From: Rhodoplanes tepidamans
GTDB taxonomy: Bacteria > Pseudomonadota > Alphaproteobacteria > Rhizobiales > Xanthobacteraceae
DNA length: 64,000 nt
Assembly (NCBI RefSeq): GCF_030813915.1
Contig: NZ_JAUSUJ010000022.1
Span: forward strand, 1-64,000
Direction of reading: 5' to 3'
In this document: in pieces, positions 46,286 through 54,594 of the stretch
Layout: each line of letters opens with the position of its first letter
How positions within the stretch are numbered: the stretch's first letter is position 1
The notes under the pieces: generated by a model
The model's database searches: none
Seen by the model: the letters and a program-made list of their open reading frames with translations, nothing else
Told to the model about the DNA's origin: nothing
Translations under genes and position numbers: made by a program

Positions 46286-46331
46286 CGGCCCCGCCTCGTC
46301 TGCCTCGTAAGGAAGGACCGGCCGGGACCGG

Positions 46332-46640
46332 TCAGTAGCAGTAGTCGCGGCGGACGCGCTGGTAGCCGCCCGGCACCGCCTGGTAGCAGCGGCCCTCGTA
46401 CCAGTAGAAACCGCCGCGGCGGCGCTCCGCCTCGGCCCCGATGATCGCACCGGTCGCGCCGCCGATGATGCCGCCGGCGATCGCGCCGCCGGCCCGGCCC
46501 GTCACGGCGCCGCCGATGATGGCGCCCGCGGCGCCGCCCAGGAGGCCGCCGGACAGCGCATCCTGCGCGGCCGCGGGGCCGGACGGCGCCAGCGTGAGCG
46601 CCACGAGAGCGGCAGCACCGAGTGTCTTGATCATCGCCAT
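46332..46640 (-). CDS. Glycine-zipper exported protein
   Basis: This 102-residue protein has a signal peptide (MAMIKTLGAAALVALTLAPS, cut near AAAQ). A Gly-zipper region follows (GGLLGGAAGAIIGGAVTGRA, then GGAIAGGIIGGATGAIIGAE). The C-terminus is aromatic (FYWYEGRCYQAVPGGYQRVR) with two Cys. Gly-zipper proteins of this kind sit in or on the envelope of many rhizobia; the role is unknown. There is a GGA-containing purine run before the start. Confidence 0.8.
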   Translation of the reverse strand: MAMIKTLGAAALVALTLAPSGPAAAQDALSGGLLGGAAGAIIGGAVTGRAGGAIAGGIIGGATGAIIGAEAERRRGGFYWYEGRCYQAVPGGYQRVRRDYCY

Positions 46641-46757
46641 TCCTCCACAGGGTTCCCGGACTCTTCCCTACGGATCTTTGTGGCTTTTTTGAAATCGGGG
46701 TGGCGCGACGCGGGCGGCCGCCGGTGGTCCGGAGGGCGCGGCCTCGTCGGCCGGCCC

Positions 46758-47639
46758 TCAGCGTTTGGCGATCACGTCGGCGATCACATCGACGATGAAG
46801 CGCGGCAGCGCGAAGGCGGCGGGCTGGACCTCCGGGGTCCAGTAGCGCGTCTCGAAACGGCCGGCGGCGATCCAGCGGCGCTCCAGCTCGGCCGGCGGCG
46901 TCTGCCGCAGGGCGCGGTCGTCGGTGGCGAAGCCCATCGCCATGTGGCCGCCCACATAGGTCGGGATGGCGGCGACGTAGCAGGTCCCCTCGGCGAACAG
47001 CGACCGGAAATGGCCGACCGAGGCCCGGAGCTCGTCCGGCTGGAAGAACGGCACGCCGTTCTGGGTCACCATCACGCCGCCCGGCGTCAGGCAGCGCCGG
47101 CAGCCGGCATAGAAGTCGCGGGTGAACAGCACGGCGCCCGGCCCCTGCGGGTCGGTCGAGTCGACGATGATCACGTCGAAGCGCTCCCCGGTCGTCGCGA
47201 CGAAGTCCATGCCGTCGGCGATGACCAGGACGAAGCGCGGGTCGGACAGCACCGGCCCGGTGAACTCCGGGAAATGCGTCTTCGAGAACTCGACCACCGA
47301 GGCGTCGATCTCGACCTGGACGAGCCGCTCGACGCCCGGATGCTTCAGCACCTCCTCGGCGATGCCGCAGTCGCCGCCGCCGACGATCAGGACCCTGCGG
47401 GCCCGGCCGTGGGCCAGGATCGGCACGTGGCTCATCATCTCGTGGTAGATGAACTCGTCGCGGGTGGTGACCTGGGTCGCGCCGTCCAGCATCAGCATCT
47501 TGCCGAAGGTCCGGTGCTCGAACAGCACGAGGTCCTGGTGGTCGGTGCGCTCCTCGTAGAGCACCCGCTCGGCCGCATAGGTCATGCGGAAGCCGAGGTC
47601 GTCGAACAGGGTCTCGGGAATCCAGGGCTTTTGGGACAT
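46758..47639 (-). CDS. speE: Spermidine synthase
   Basis: This 293-residue aminopropyltransferase moves the propylamine group of decarboxylated S-adenosylmethionine to putrescine. The N-terminal barrel starts KPWIPETLFDDLGFRMTYAA, the nucleotide site is VLIVGGGDCGIAEEVLKHPG, and the catalytic loop is DVIIVDSTDPQGPG. Asp in VEIDASVVEF binds the ribose. The start at 47639 fits the family, with a GGGGGG run upstream. speD lies upstream in the same direction, but a 111-bp palindromic element fills the space between them. Confidence 0.93.
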   Translation of the reverse strand: MSQKPWIPETLFDDLGFRMTYAAERVLYEERTDHQDLVLFEHRTFGKMLMLDGATQVTTRDEFIYHEMMSHVPILAHGRARRVLIVGGGDCGIAEEVLKHPGVERLVQVEIDASVVEFSKTHFPEFTGPVLSDPRFVLVIADGMDFVATTGERFDVIIVDSTDPQGPGAVLFTRDFYAGCRRCLTPGGVMVTQNGVPFFQPDELRASVGHFRSLFAEGTCYVAAIPTYVGGHMAMGFATDDRALRQTPPAELERRWIAAGRFETRYWTPEVQPAAFALPRFIVDVIADVIAKR

Positions 47640-47656
47640 GATGATGGTTGCCCCCC

Positions 47657-47767
47657 GGTCATTCCGGGGCGCCGCGCAGCGGCGAACCCGGAATCCAGCG
47701 ACACGATGATGGCCCGTTGCCGGGATGGATTCCGGGTTCGCGCCTTCGGCGCGCCCCGGAATGACGG
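47657..47767. repeat. Intergenic inverted-repeat element between speD and speE
   Basis: This is the second copy of the element at 21595-21699: GGTCATTCCGGGGCG at one end and CGCGCCCCGGAATGACGG at the other, with GAACCCGGAATCCAG / TGGATTCCGGGTTC inside. Outer arms are conserved between copies and the centre is not. Confidence 0.82.
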
Positions 47768-47770
47768 TGC

Positions 47771-48265
47771 CTACACCCCCTGCCCGCGCAGGAGCTCGCT
47801 CACCGCCACCCGGCGGGCCGCGAAGGCCTCGCGCAGGATCGGCACGCAGGCGTCGGGGTCGGCATTGCCGCACATGAACACGTCGAGCGCGGCATAGCCG
47901 GCTTCCGGCCAAGTGTGGATCGAGATGTGGCTCTCGGCCAGCACGGCGACGCCCGACACCCCGGTCGGCTGGAAGTGGTGGAGATGGATGTGCAGCAGCG
48001 TCGCCCCGGCGGCGTCGACGCAGCGGCGCAGCGTATGCTCGATGTGCTCGATCTCGTCCAGCCGCTCGCCGCCGTGGATGTCGATGATCAGGTGCGCACC
48101 GGCGCAGCGGACCCCGTTGCGCACGACGAAATGATCGAGTCGCGCGTCGTCCATCCGACGCGGCTCGGCCTCCGGTGCGGTCGAGATCTGCTGCTGCGCG
48201 ACATCCCGGGCCACGCCTGGACGCTCCAGGCCGATCCCGGATCGCAAGAGGGCGCCGTGACGCAT
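47771..48265 (-). CDS. speD: S-adenosylmethionine decarboxylase proenzyme
   Basis: This 164-residue proenzyme cleaves itself to form a pyruvoyl group and then decarboxylates S-adenosylmethionine for spermidine synthesis. The processing Ser is in LAESHISIHTWPEAG, and DVFMCGNADPDAC carries the catalytic Cys. The ATG at 48265 has GGGGAGGA upstream. This adds about 37 residues before the conserved core (RNGVRCAGAHLIIDIHGGER) relative to short bacterial SpeD. A start at the internal MDDARLDHF is the alternative. Confidence 0.9.
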   Translation of the reverse strand: MRHGALLRSGIGLERPGVARDVAQQQISTAPEAEPRRMDDARLDHFVVRNGVRCAGAHLIIDIHGGERLDEIEHIEHTLRRCVDAAGATLLHIHLHHFQPTGVSGVAVLAESHISIHTWPEAGYAALDVFMCGNADPDACVPILREAFAARRVAVSELLRGQGV

Positions 48266-48489
48266 GTCGTCCTCCCCGGTTCGAGAGTGAAGAGAAACAG
48301 AATGCGGAGATCCGCGACGGGCTCCGAACAAGCGAAAGCCGCCGATCGGTCGGTCGGACCAATGTCGGCGGCATGAGGGTCAGATAAGCACCCGGCCCCT
48401 GGGGATCAAGAGTTTTTTCGGGCGAGCGGGTCGCACGTGCTTGGTCGGAGCGACCCCGACACCGCAGGACGACGCGCCGTCCTCCGATT

Positions 48490-48631
48490 CACCTCTCCCC
48501 GGCGGGGAGAGGTCGGTTCGCCGAAGGCGAACCGGGTGAGGGGGTGCCGAGGCCTCCAGCGGCTCCGTAACCCCTCACCCCGGGCGCGAGCGTCGCTCGC
48601 GCCCGACCCTCTCCCTGAGGGAGAGGGTCGG
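48490..48631. repeat. Four consecutive perfect hairpins upstream of speD / after aspS
   Basis: ACCTCTCCCC-GGC-GGGGAGAGGT, CGGTTCGCC-GAA-GGCGAACCG, CGGGCGCGAGCG-T-CGCTCGCGCCCG and CGACCCTCTCCC-TGA-GGGAGAGGGTCG follow each other with a short spacer. A larger pairing, GGGTGAGGGG with CCCCTCACCC, links the two halves. It sits 11 bp after the aspS stop and fills most of the 376-bp gap to speD; no gene is seen. It may terminate aspS. Confidence 0.85.
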
Positions 48632-48641
48632 AAACGCCCCT

Positions 48642-50438
48642 CTACTTCTGCGGCAGGTTCAGCCGGATGTGGAGCTCGCGGAGCTGCTTGGGCGTCACCT
48701 CGGAGGGGGCGCCCATCAGGAGGTCCTCGGCCCGCTGGTTCATCGGGAAGAGCACCACCTCGCGGAGGTTCTCCTCGCCGGCGAGCAGCATCACGATGCG
48801 ATCGACGCCCGGCGCGATGCCGCCGTGCGGCGGCGCGCCGAGCGACAGCGCCCGCAGCATGCCGCCGAACTTCGCCTCCAGCACCTCCTCGCCGTAGCCG
48901 GCGATGGCGAAGGCCTTCTTCATCACGTCCCGGCGATGGTTCCGGATGGCGCCCGACGACAGCTCGATGCCGTTGCAGACGATGTCGTACTGGATCGCCT
49001 TCATGCCCAAGATTGTCTCGCTGTCGTTCGGATCGAGCGCCAGGAACTCGTCGGCCGGCATGTTCGGCATCGAGAACGGGTTGTGGGAGAAGTCGATCTT
49101 CTTCTCCTCCTCGTTCCACTCGTACATCGGGAAGTCGACGATCCAGCACAGCGCGAACTGGTCCTTGTCGACCAGGTTCAGGTCCTCGCCGACCTTGGTG
49201 CGGGCGAGGCCGGCGAACTTGGCGAAGTCCTTCGGCTTGCCGGCGACGAAGAACACCGCGTCGCCGACCTTCAGGCCGAGCTGGTCACGGATGCCGGTCG
49301 TGCGATCGACGCCGATGTTCTTGGCGAGCGGACCGGCACCGCCCTCCTCGTTCTCGCGCCAGAAGATGTAGCCCAGCCCCGGCTGGCCCTCGCCCTTGGC
49401 CCAGTCGTTCATGCGGTCGCAGAAGGCGCGGTTGCCGCCGCCGGGCGCCGGGATCGCCCACACCTGGGCGGCCGGATCGTTCGCCAGGATGCCGGCGAAC
49501 ACCTTGAAGCCCGAGCCGCGGAAATGCTCGGAAACGTCGGCCATCTCGATCGGGTTGCGCAGATCCGGCTTGTCGGAGCCGTACTTGCGCATCGCCTCGC
49601 TGAACGGGATCAGCGGGAACTTCGGCGTCACCCGCTTGCCGTTGCCGAACTCCTCGAAGACGCCGCGGAGCACCGGCTCGACCGCGTCGAACACGTCCTG
49701 CTGGGTGACGAAGCTCATCTCCAGGTCGAGCTGGTAGAACTCGCCGGGCGAGCGGTCGGCGCGGGCGTCCTCGTCGCGGAAGCAGGGCGCGATCTGGAAG
49801 TAGCGATCGAAGCCCGACACCATGATGAGCTGCTTGAACTGCTGCGGCGCCTGCGGCAGCGCGTAGAACTTGCCGGGATGGATGCGCGACGGGACGAGGA
49901 AGTCGCGGGCGCCCTCGGGGCTCGACGCGGTCAGGATCGGCGTCTGGAACTCGAAGAAGCCCTGCTCCTTCATGCGCCGGCGCAGCGAGTCGATGATCTG
50001 CCCGCGCAGCATGATGTTCCTGTGCAGGCGCTCGCGGCGCAGATCCAGGAAGCGATAGCGCAGCCGGATGTCCTCCGGATACTCCTGGTCGCCGAACACC
50101 GGCATGGGCAGCTCGGCGGCGGGGCCGAGCACCTCGATCTCGCGGGCATAGACCTCGACCTGCCCGGTCGGCAGATCCGGGTTCTCGGTGCCGGCCGGGC
50201 GGTTGCGCACCAGCCCGTCGACCCGGATCACCCACTCGAAGCGCACCTTCTCGGCGATCGGGAAGGCCGGCGAATCGGGGTCCACCACCACCTGGGTGAG
50301 GCCGTAATGGTCGCGCAGATCGATGAACAGCACGCCGCCGTGGTCGCGAATGCGGTGGCACCAGCCCGACAGGCGGGCCGTGGCGCCGACGTCGCTCGCG
50401 CGGAGCGCGCCGCAGGTGTGAGTCCGATAGCGATGCAT
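48642..50438 (-). CDS. aspS: Aspartyl-tRNA synthetase
   Basis: This 598-residue class II synthetase has the OB-fold anticodon domain (residues about 1-110; [20 protein letters not shown]). Motif 2 follows ([20 protein letters not shown]), then a bacterial GAD insertion (about 285-420), then motif 3 ([16 protein letters not shown]). With GatCAB encoded 4-10 kb away it is probably non-discriminating and also loads tRNA-Asn with Asp for amidation; this is a family inference. The ATG at 50438 is chosen because [18 protein letters not shown] is the usual family start. Confidence 0.95.
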   Translation of the reverse strand: MHRYRTHTCGALRASDVGATARLSGWCHRIRDHGGVLFIDLRDHYGLTQVVVDPDSPAFPIAEKVRFEWVIRVDGLVRNRPAGTENPDLPTGQVEVYAREIEVLGPAAELPMPVFGDQEYPEDIRLRYRFLDLRRERLHRNIMLRGQIIDSLRRRMKEQGFFEFQTPILTASSPEGARDFLVPSRIHPGKFYALPQAPQQFKQLIMVSGFDRYFQIAPCFRDEDARADRSPGEFYQLDLEMSFVTQQDVFDAVEPVLRGVFEEFGNGKRVTPKFPLIPFSEAMRKYGSDKPDLRNPIEMADVSEHFRGSGFKVFAGILANDPAAQVWAIPAPGGGNRAFCDRMNDWAKGEGQPGLGYIFWRENEEGGAGPLAKNIGVDRTTGIRDQLGLKVGDAVFFVAGKPKDFAKFAGLARTKVGEDLNLVDKDQFALCWIVDFPMYEWNEEEKKIDFSHNPFSMPNMPADEFLALDPNDSETILGMKAIQYDIVCNGIELSSGAIRNHRRDVMKKAFAIAGYGEEVLEAKFGGMLRALSLGAPPHGGIAPGVDRIVMLLAGEENLREVVLFPMNQRAEDLLMGAPSEVTPKQLRELHIRLNLPQK

Positions 50439-50681
50439 GGCGGTCCATCGAAGCAGAAGGCGGGCGCGAGGCGCCCGGCCCGGTGAATTCGGCCGCAAAA
50501 GCGCACGCGGGCCGCGGGCTTGTCAAGACGCGGCCGGCCTGCTCCGCCCTGCCGAATCCGGGCCTCCGGCCCGCCGGCCGGCCGCCCGGGCAGGGTCGGC
50601 CGGAGCCGACGCACGGCGCGACAGCATGGCGGCGGTGGGCTATACGGCCGTCATCCCCCGGACGCGAGCATCGAGGCGACA

Positions 50682-52316
50682 ATGGACCTGACGACCACGG
50701 CCGACGCGGCCGTCGCGGCGCTCCTGGCGCACGGGATCGACACGCTCTACGCCCTGCCGGGCGTGCACAACGACCCGTTGTTCGATTCTCTCTGGCGCAA
50801 CGCCGAGCGTATCCGGACCCTGCACGCCCGCCACGAGCAGGGCGCTGCCTACATGGCGCTGGGGGCGGCGCTGGCGACGGGCCGGCCGCAGGCCTTCGCC
50901 GTGGTGCCCGGGCCGGGCCTCCTCAACGCCTCGGCCGCGATCCTCACCGCCTATTCGATGAACGCCCCGGTTCTCGGCCTGGTCGGCCAGATCCCCGACG
51001 CCGAGATCGGCCTCGGCCGGAGCCACCTGCACGAGATCCGCGACCAGGCCGGCATCGTCGCGCGGCTGGTGGACTTTTCGGCACGCATCCGGGCGCCGGA
51101 GCAGGCGGCGCCGCTGGTGGCGCAGGCGATCCGGGCGATGGCGACGGGCCGGCCGGGCCCGGCGATCCTCGAATGCGGCATGGACGTGTGGGCCCGCGCG
51201 GCCGCCCTGCCCGCGGTCGCACCGCCGGACCCGCCGCCGGCCCCCGCATTCGACGAGGACGCGCTGCGCGCCGCCGCAGAGCTGCTCGGCGCGGCCAAAA
51301 GCCCGGTGATCTTCGTCGGCGGCGGCGCCTTCGACGCGGCCGACGAGATCGCGGCCCTGTCGGCCATGCTGCAGGCGCCCGTCGCCTCCGGCTTCCGCCG
51401 CGGCCGCGGGGTTCTCACCAGCCGCGATCCGCTCAGCGTCACCCATCCGCTCGCCCACGAGCTGTGGCGCGAGGCCGACGTGGTGCTGGCGGTCGGCACG
51501 CGGCTGTTCTTCCAGCTCCGCGACTGGGGCGTCGACGACGACCTGAAGGTCGTCCACGTCAACGCCGACCCGGAGGAGCCGACCCGCCACGCCGACCCGG
51601 CCGTGGCGCTGGTCGGCGACGCCGCCCCCATCCTGCGCCGGCTGATCGACCTCGTCCCGGCCCGGAACCGCGCCCGCCCGTCGCGCCGTGCCGAGATGGA
51701 GGAGCGCCAGGCGAAGCTCCGCGAGAGGCTCTCGGTGCTGCAGCCGCAGCTCGCCTTCCTCGACGCCATCCGCGCGGCGCTTCCGGACGACGGCATCTTC
51801 GTCGACGAGGTGACCCAGATCGGCTTCGCGGCGCGCCTCGCCATGCCGGTCTACGCGCCGCGGACCTTCCTCTCGCCCGGCTACCAGGACAATCTCGGCT
51901 GGGGCTATGCGACGGCGCTCGGCGCCGCCGACGCCCGGCGCGACGTGCCGGTGCTGTCGATCAACGGCGACGGCGGCTTCATGTACACGGCGAACGAGAT
52001 CGCCACCGCGATGCGTCACCGGATTCCGCTGGTCGCCGTGGTGTTCGCCGACGGCGCCTTCGGCAATGTCCGGCGCATCCAGGAGGAGAGCTACGGGAAC
52101 CGGCTGATCGCCTGCGACCTCGCCAACCCGGACTTCGTGAAGTTCGCCGAGTCGTTCGGCGCCAGCGCCGAGCGCGCCCGCACGCCCGCGGAGCTGAACG
52201 CCGCGCTGAAGCGCGGCTTCGCCCGCCGCGACGTCCCCACCGTGATCGAGGTGCCGGTCGGTCCGATGCCGTCGCCCTGGCCTTTCATCTTCCTGCCGAA
52301 GGTGCGGGGGCTGTAG
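50682..52316 (+). CDS. Thiamine-diphosphate enzyme of the acetolactate synthase/benzoylformate decarboxylase family
   Basis: This 544-residue enzyme has the three-domain ThDP layout. The N-terminal PYR domain has the catalytic Glu in TLHARHEQGAAYMALG. The central domain (about 190-330) has a Rossmann-like FVGGGAFDAADEI. The C-terminal PP domain has GDGGFMYTANEIATAMRHRI with Asn in DGAFGNVRR for Mg-ThDP. The FAD-binding residues of true acetolactate synthases are not obvious and no small subunit follows, so a decarboxylase or lyase of 2-oxo acids is more likely than IlvB. GAGG lies 8-9 bases before the ATG. It is divergent from aspS. Confidence 0.85.
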   Translation: MDLTTTADAAVAALLAHGIDTLYALPGVHNDPLFDSLWRNAERIRTLHARHEQGAAYMALGAALATGRPQAFAVVPGPGLLNASAAILTAYSMNAPVLGLVGQIPDAEIGLGRSHLHEIRDQAGIVARLVDFSARIRAPEQAAPLVAQAIRAMATGRPGPAILECGMDVWARAAALPAVAPPDPPPAPAFDEDALRAAAELLGAAKSPVIFVGGGAFDAADEIAALSAMLQAPVASGFRRGRGVLTSRDPLSVTHPLAHELWREADVVLAVGTRLFFQLRDWGVDDDLKVVHVNADPEEPTRHADPAVALVGDAAPILRRLIDLVPARNRARPSRRAEMEERQAKLRERLSVLQPQLAFLDAIRAALPDDGIFVDEVTQIGFAARLAMPVYAPRTFLSPGYQDNLGWGYATALGAADARRDVPVLSINGDGGFMYTANEIATAMRHRIPLVAVVFADGAFGNVRRIQEESYGNRLIACDLANPDFVKFAESFGASAERARTPAELNAALKRGFARRDVPTVIEVPVGPMPSPWPFIFLPKVRGL

Positions 52317-52470
52317 GGTCCGGGGCGGTCCCGCGATCGCACTCGCGCCGCCGGCCGTGCCGGCGGTGACATCGTCACAGACGACCGGAGGCCACCGGCC
52401 GCACGTAGGCGGGACCGGTCCAGGCCTCGTGCGCTCGCCCCCGCCCCGGCCGCCCCGCAGGGAGTCCCCG

Positions 52471-53793
52471 ATGCCGCATCGGACGTTCGAGAGGAAGGCG
52501 CTGGCCGTGCCGAGCTCGCGCCTGTCGCGGCTCGCCAAGCTGGGCGGGCTCGCCTCGTCGATCGCCGGCAACGTCGCCGGCGAGGTGGCGCGGCACCTCG
52601 CGCGCGGCGAGCGCCCGCGGATGGGAGACCTGCTGCTCACGCCCGCCAACGCCATGAAGGTCGCCGACGAGCTGGCGCGGATGCGCGGGGCGGCCATGAA
52701 GGTCGGCCAGCTGATCTCGATGGACGCGGGCGACATGCTGCCGCCGGAGCTGGCGCAGATCCTCGCCCGCCTGCGCGCCGACGCGCATCACATGCCCTGG
52801 GCGCAGCTCAAGCGCGTGCTGACCCACGCCTGGGGCACCGACTGGCGGGGGCGGTTCGAGACCTTCGAGACCCATCCGGTCGCCGCCGCCTCGATCGGCC
52901 AGGTCCACCGCGCGCGGACCCGGGACGGTCGCGATCTGGCGATCAAGGTGCAGTATCCGGGCGTGCGCAAGAGCATCGATTCCGACGTCGGCAACGTCGC
53001 CGCGCTGCTGCGCCTCGCCGGTCTGGTGCCGCGCGGCGTCGACATCGCGCCCATGCTGGCCGAGGCCCGGCGGCAGCTGCACGAGGAGGCCGACTACGAG
53101 CGCGAAGGGCGGGCCCTCGCGCGCTTCGGCACGCTCATCGAGGGCCGGAGCGAGTTCCACGTGCCCGCCCTGCACGGCGACCTGACCACGCCGAACGTGC
53201 TGGCGATGAGCTATGTCGAGGGCCGGCCGGTGGAAGAGCTCGCCACCGCGCCGCAGGCCGAGCGCGACCGGGTGATGACGCTGCTGATCGGCCTCCTGTT
53301 CCGCGAGCTGTTCGAGTTCCGCCTGATGCAGACGGACCCGAACTTCGCCAACTACCGCTACGCGCCCGCGACCGGCCGCGTGATCCTTCTCGACTTCGGC
53401 GCCACCCGTGCCTTCCCCGAGGATTTCGTCGACCTCTGGCGCCGCCTCCTGCGCGCCGGGCTCGCCCGCGACCGCGACGGCATCCGGGCCGCCGCGCTGC
53501 AGATCGGCTTCCTGGCGGGCGGCATGCCGGCGCGGCTCGAAGCCGCCATGCTCGCGATGTTCGAGATGTCGCTCGAGCCGCTGCGGCAGGACGCGCCCTT
53601 CGACTTCGGCGCCAGCGATCTCGCGATGCGGATGCGCGATGCCGGCCTGGCGATGGCCGAGGACCGCGAGTACTTCCGCATCCCGCCGATGGACACGCTG
53701 TTCCTGCAGCGCAAGTTCGGCGGCATGTACCTGCTCGCCACGCGGATGCGGGCTCGGGTCGACCTGCGCTCCATCGTCGAGCCGTATCTCTGA
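52471..53793 (+). CDS. ABC1/COQ8-type atypical kinase (UbiB superfamily)
   Basis: This 440-residue protein has the hallmark KxGQ motif (KVGQ at residues 77-80 in AAMKVGQLISMDAGDMLPPE), the Ala-rich loop AAASIGQVHRA, the ATP-site Lys in LAIKVQYPGV, and the metal motifs MQTDPNFANYRY and LLDFGATRAF. The TDPN form is that of mitochondrial COQ8/ADCK3, not the HADPHPGN form of UbiB. COQ8 proteins are ATPases that support ubiquinone biosynthesis. No C-terminal transmembrane hairpin is evident. GGGAG lies before the ATG. A methyltransferase gene follows 38 bp later. Confidence 0.88.
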   Translation: MPHRTFERKALAVPSSRLSRLAKLGGLASSIAGNVAGEVARHLARGERPRMGDLLLTPANAMKVADELARMRGAAMKVGQLISMDAGDMLPPELAQILARLRADAHHMPWAQLKRVLTHAWGTDWRGRFETFETHPVAAASIGQVHRARTRDGRDLAIKVQYPGVRKSIDSDVGNVAALLRLAGLVPRGVDIAPMLAEARRQLHEEADYEREGRALARFGTLIEGRSEFHVPALHGDLTTPNVLAMSYVEGRPVEELATAPQAERDRVMTLLIGLLFRELFEFRLMQTDPNFANYRYAPATGRVILLDFGATRAFPEDFVDLWRRLLRAGLARDRDGIRAAALQIGFLAGGMPARLEAAMLAMFEMSLEPLRQDAPFDFGASDLAMRMRDAGLAMAEDREYFRIPPMDTLFLQRKFGGMYLLATRMRARVDLRSIVEPYL

Positions 53794-53831
53794 GCGCCGC
53801 ATCTCGCACCCTGGATCCGGAGAGACCCGCG

Positions 53832-54461
53832 ATGGCCGAGACCCGACACGTCAGATTCTGGAACAGGATCGCCGCCCGCTACGCGGCGAAGCCGGTCAAG
53901 GACCCGGCCGCCTACGAGGCGATGCTGGCCGACGTCGCCGGGCGGGTGCGTCCGACCGATCGCGTGCTGGAGATCGGCTGCGGCTCGGGATCGACCGCGA
54001 TCCGCCTCGCCCCCGGCGTGGCGGAGTGGACGGCGACCGACTTCTCGCCCGAGATGCTGCGCATCGCCGGCGCCAAGCCGGCGCCGGACAACCTGCGCTT
54101 CGTCCTCGCCGATGCGCAGAACGCCTTCGACGGCGGCCCGTTCGACGCGATCTGCGCCTTCCAGGTCCTGCATCTGGTCGGAGATCTGCCCGGCACGCTC
54201 GCGCGGATCCACGCCCATCTGAAGCCCGGCGGCCTGTTGATCACCAAGACCTGGTGCTTCGCCGACATGGGATTCAAGCTGCGCGGCCTGTTCCTCGCCC
54301 TGCGCACGATCGGCCTGTTCCCGCCCGTCAACGCACTGACCAGGGCCGCGCTGCGCCAGACCATCCGGGATGCCGGCTTCGAGATCGTCGACGAACGCGT
54401 CTTCGGCACCAACCCCAACGGCCCCTACATCGTCGCGCGGACCCCGCTCGCCGGCGCATGA
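53832..54461 (+). CDS. Class I SAM-dependent methyltransferase
   Basis: This 209-residue methyltransferase has motif I VLEIGCGSGSTAIRLA, motif II ATDFSPEMLRIAGAK, motif III-like DAICAFQVLHLV and post-motif HLKPGGLLITKTWCFADMGF. The pattern is that of UbiE/phospholipid-type methyltransferases. The segment LRGLFLALRTIGLFPPVNAL is hydrophobic and may bind a lipid substrate. GGAGAG lies 8 or so bases before the ATG. It follows the COQ8-like kinase by 38 bp, so a quinone or lipid substrate is plausible. Confidence 0.85.
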   Translation: MAETRHVRFWNRIAARYAAKPVKDPAAYEAMLADVAGRVRPTDRVLEIGCGSGSTAIRLAPGVAEWTATDFSPEMLRIAGAKPAPDNLRFVLADAQNAFDGGPFDAICAFQVLHLVGDLPGTLARIHAHLKPGGLLITKTWCFADMGFKLRGLFLALRTIGLFPPVNALTRAALRQTIRDAGFEIVDERVFGTNPNGPYIVARTPLAGA

Positions 54462-54594
54462 GGGGCTGCCCGTGACGCGGCTGCTCCGGGCTCCATGTCC
54501 GGTCGCGATCGGTGCGGAAAGACAGGGGTGATGGAGTCCGGGCGCCGTCGTTCGGCCGGCCCCGGAACGACCGGAACCGGATTTCGAGACCCCG

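Noticed and set aside
50682-52316. Calling the ThDP enzyme acetolactate synthase large subunit (ilvB)
   Set aside because: No small-subunit gene follows and FAD-site residues are not evident, so only the superfamily is assigned.
52471-53793. Calling the ABC1 kinase ubiB
   Set aside because: The metal motif is TDPN as in COQ8 rather than HADPHPGN, no ubiquinone genes are adjacent, and no C-terminal membrane hairpin is seen.
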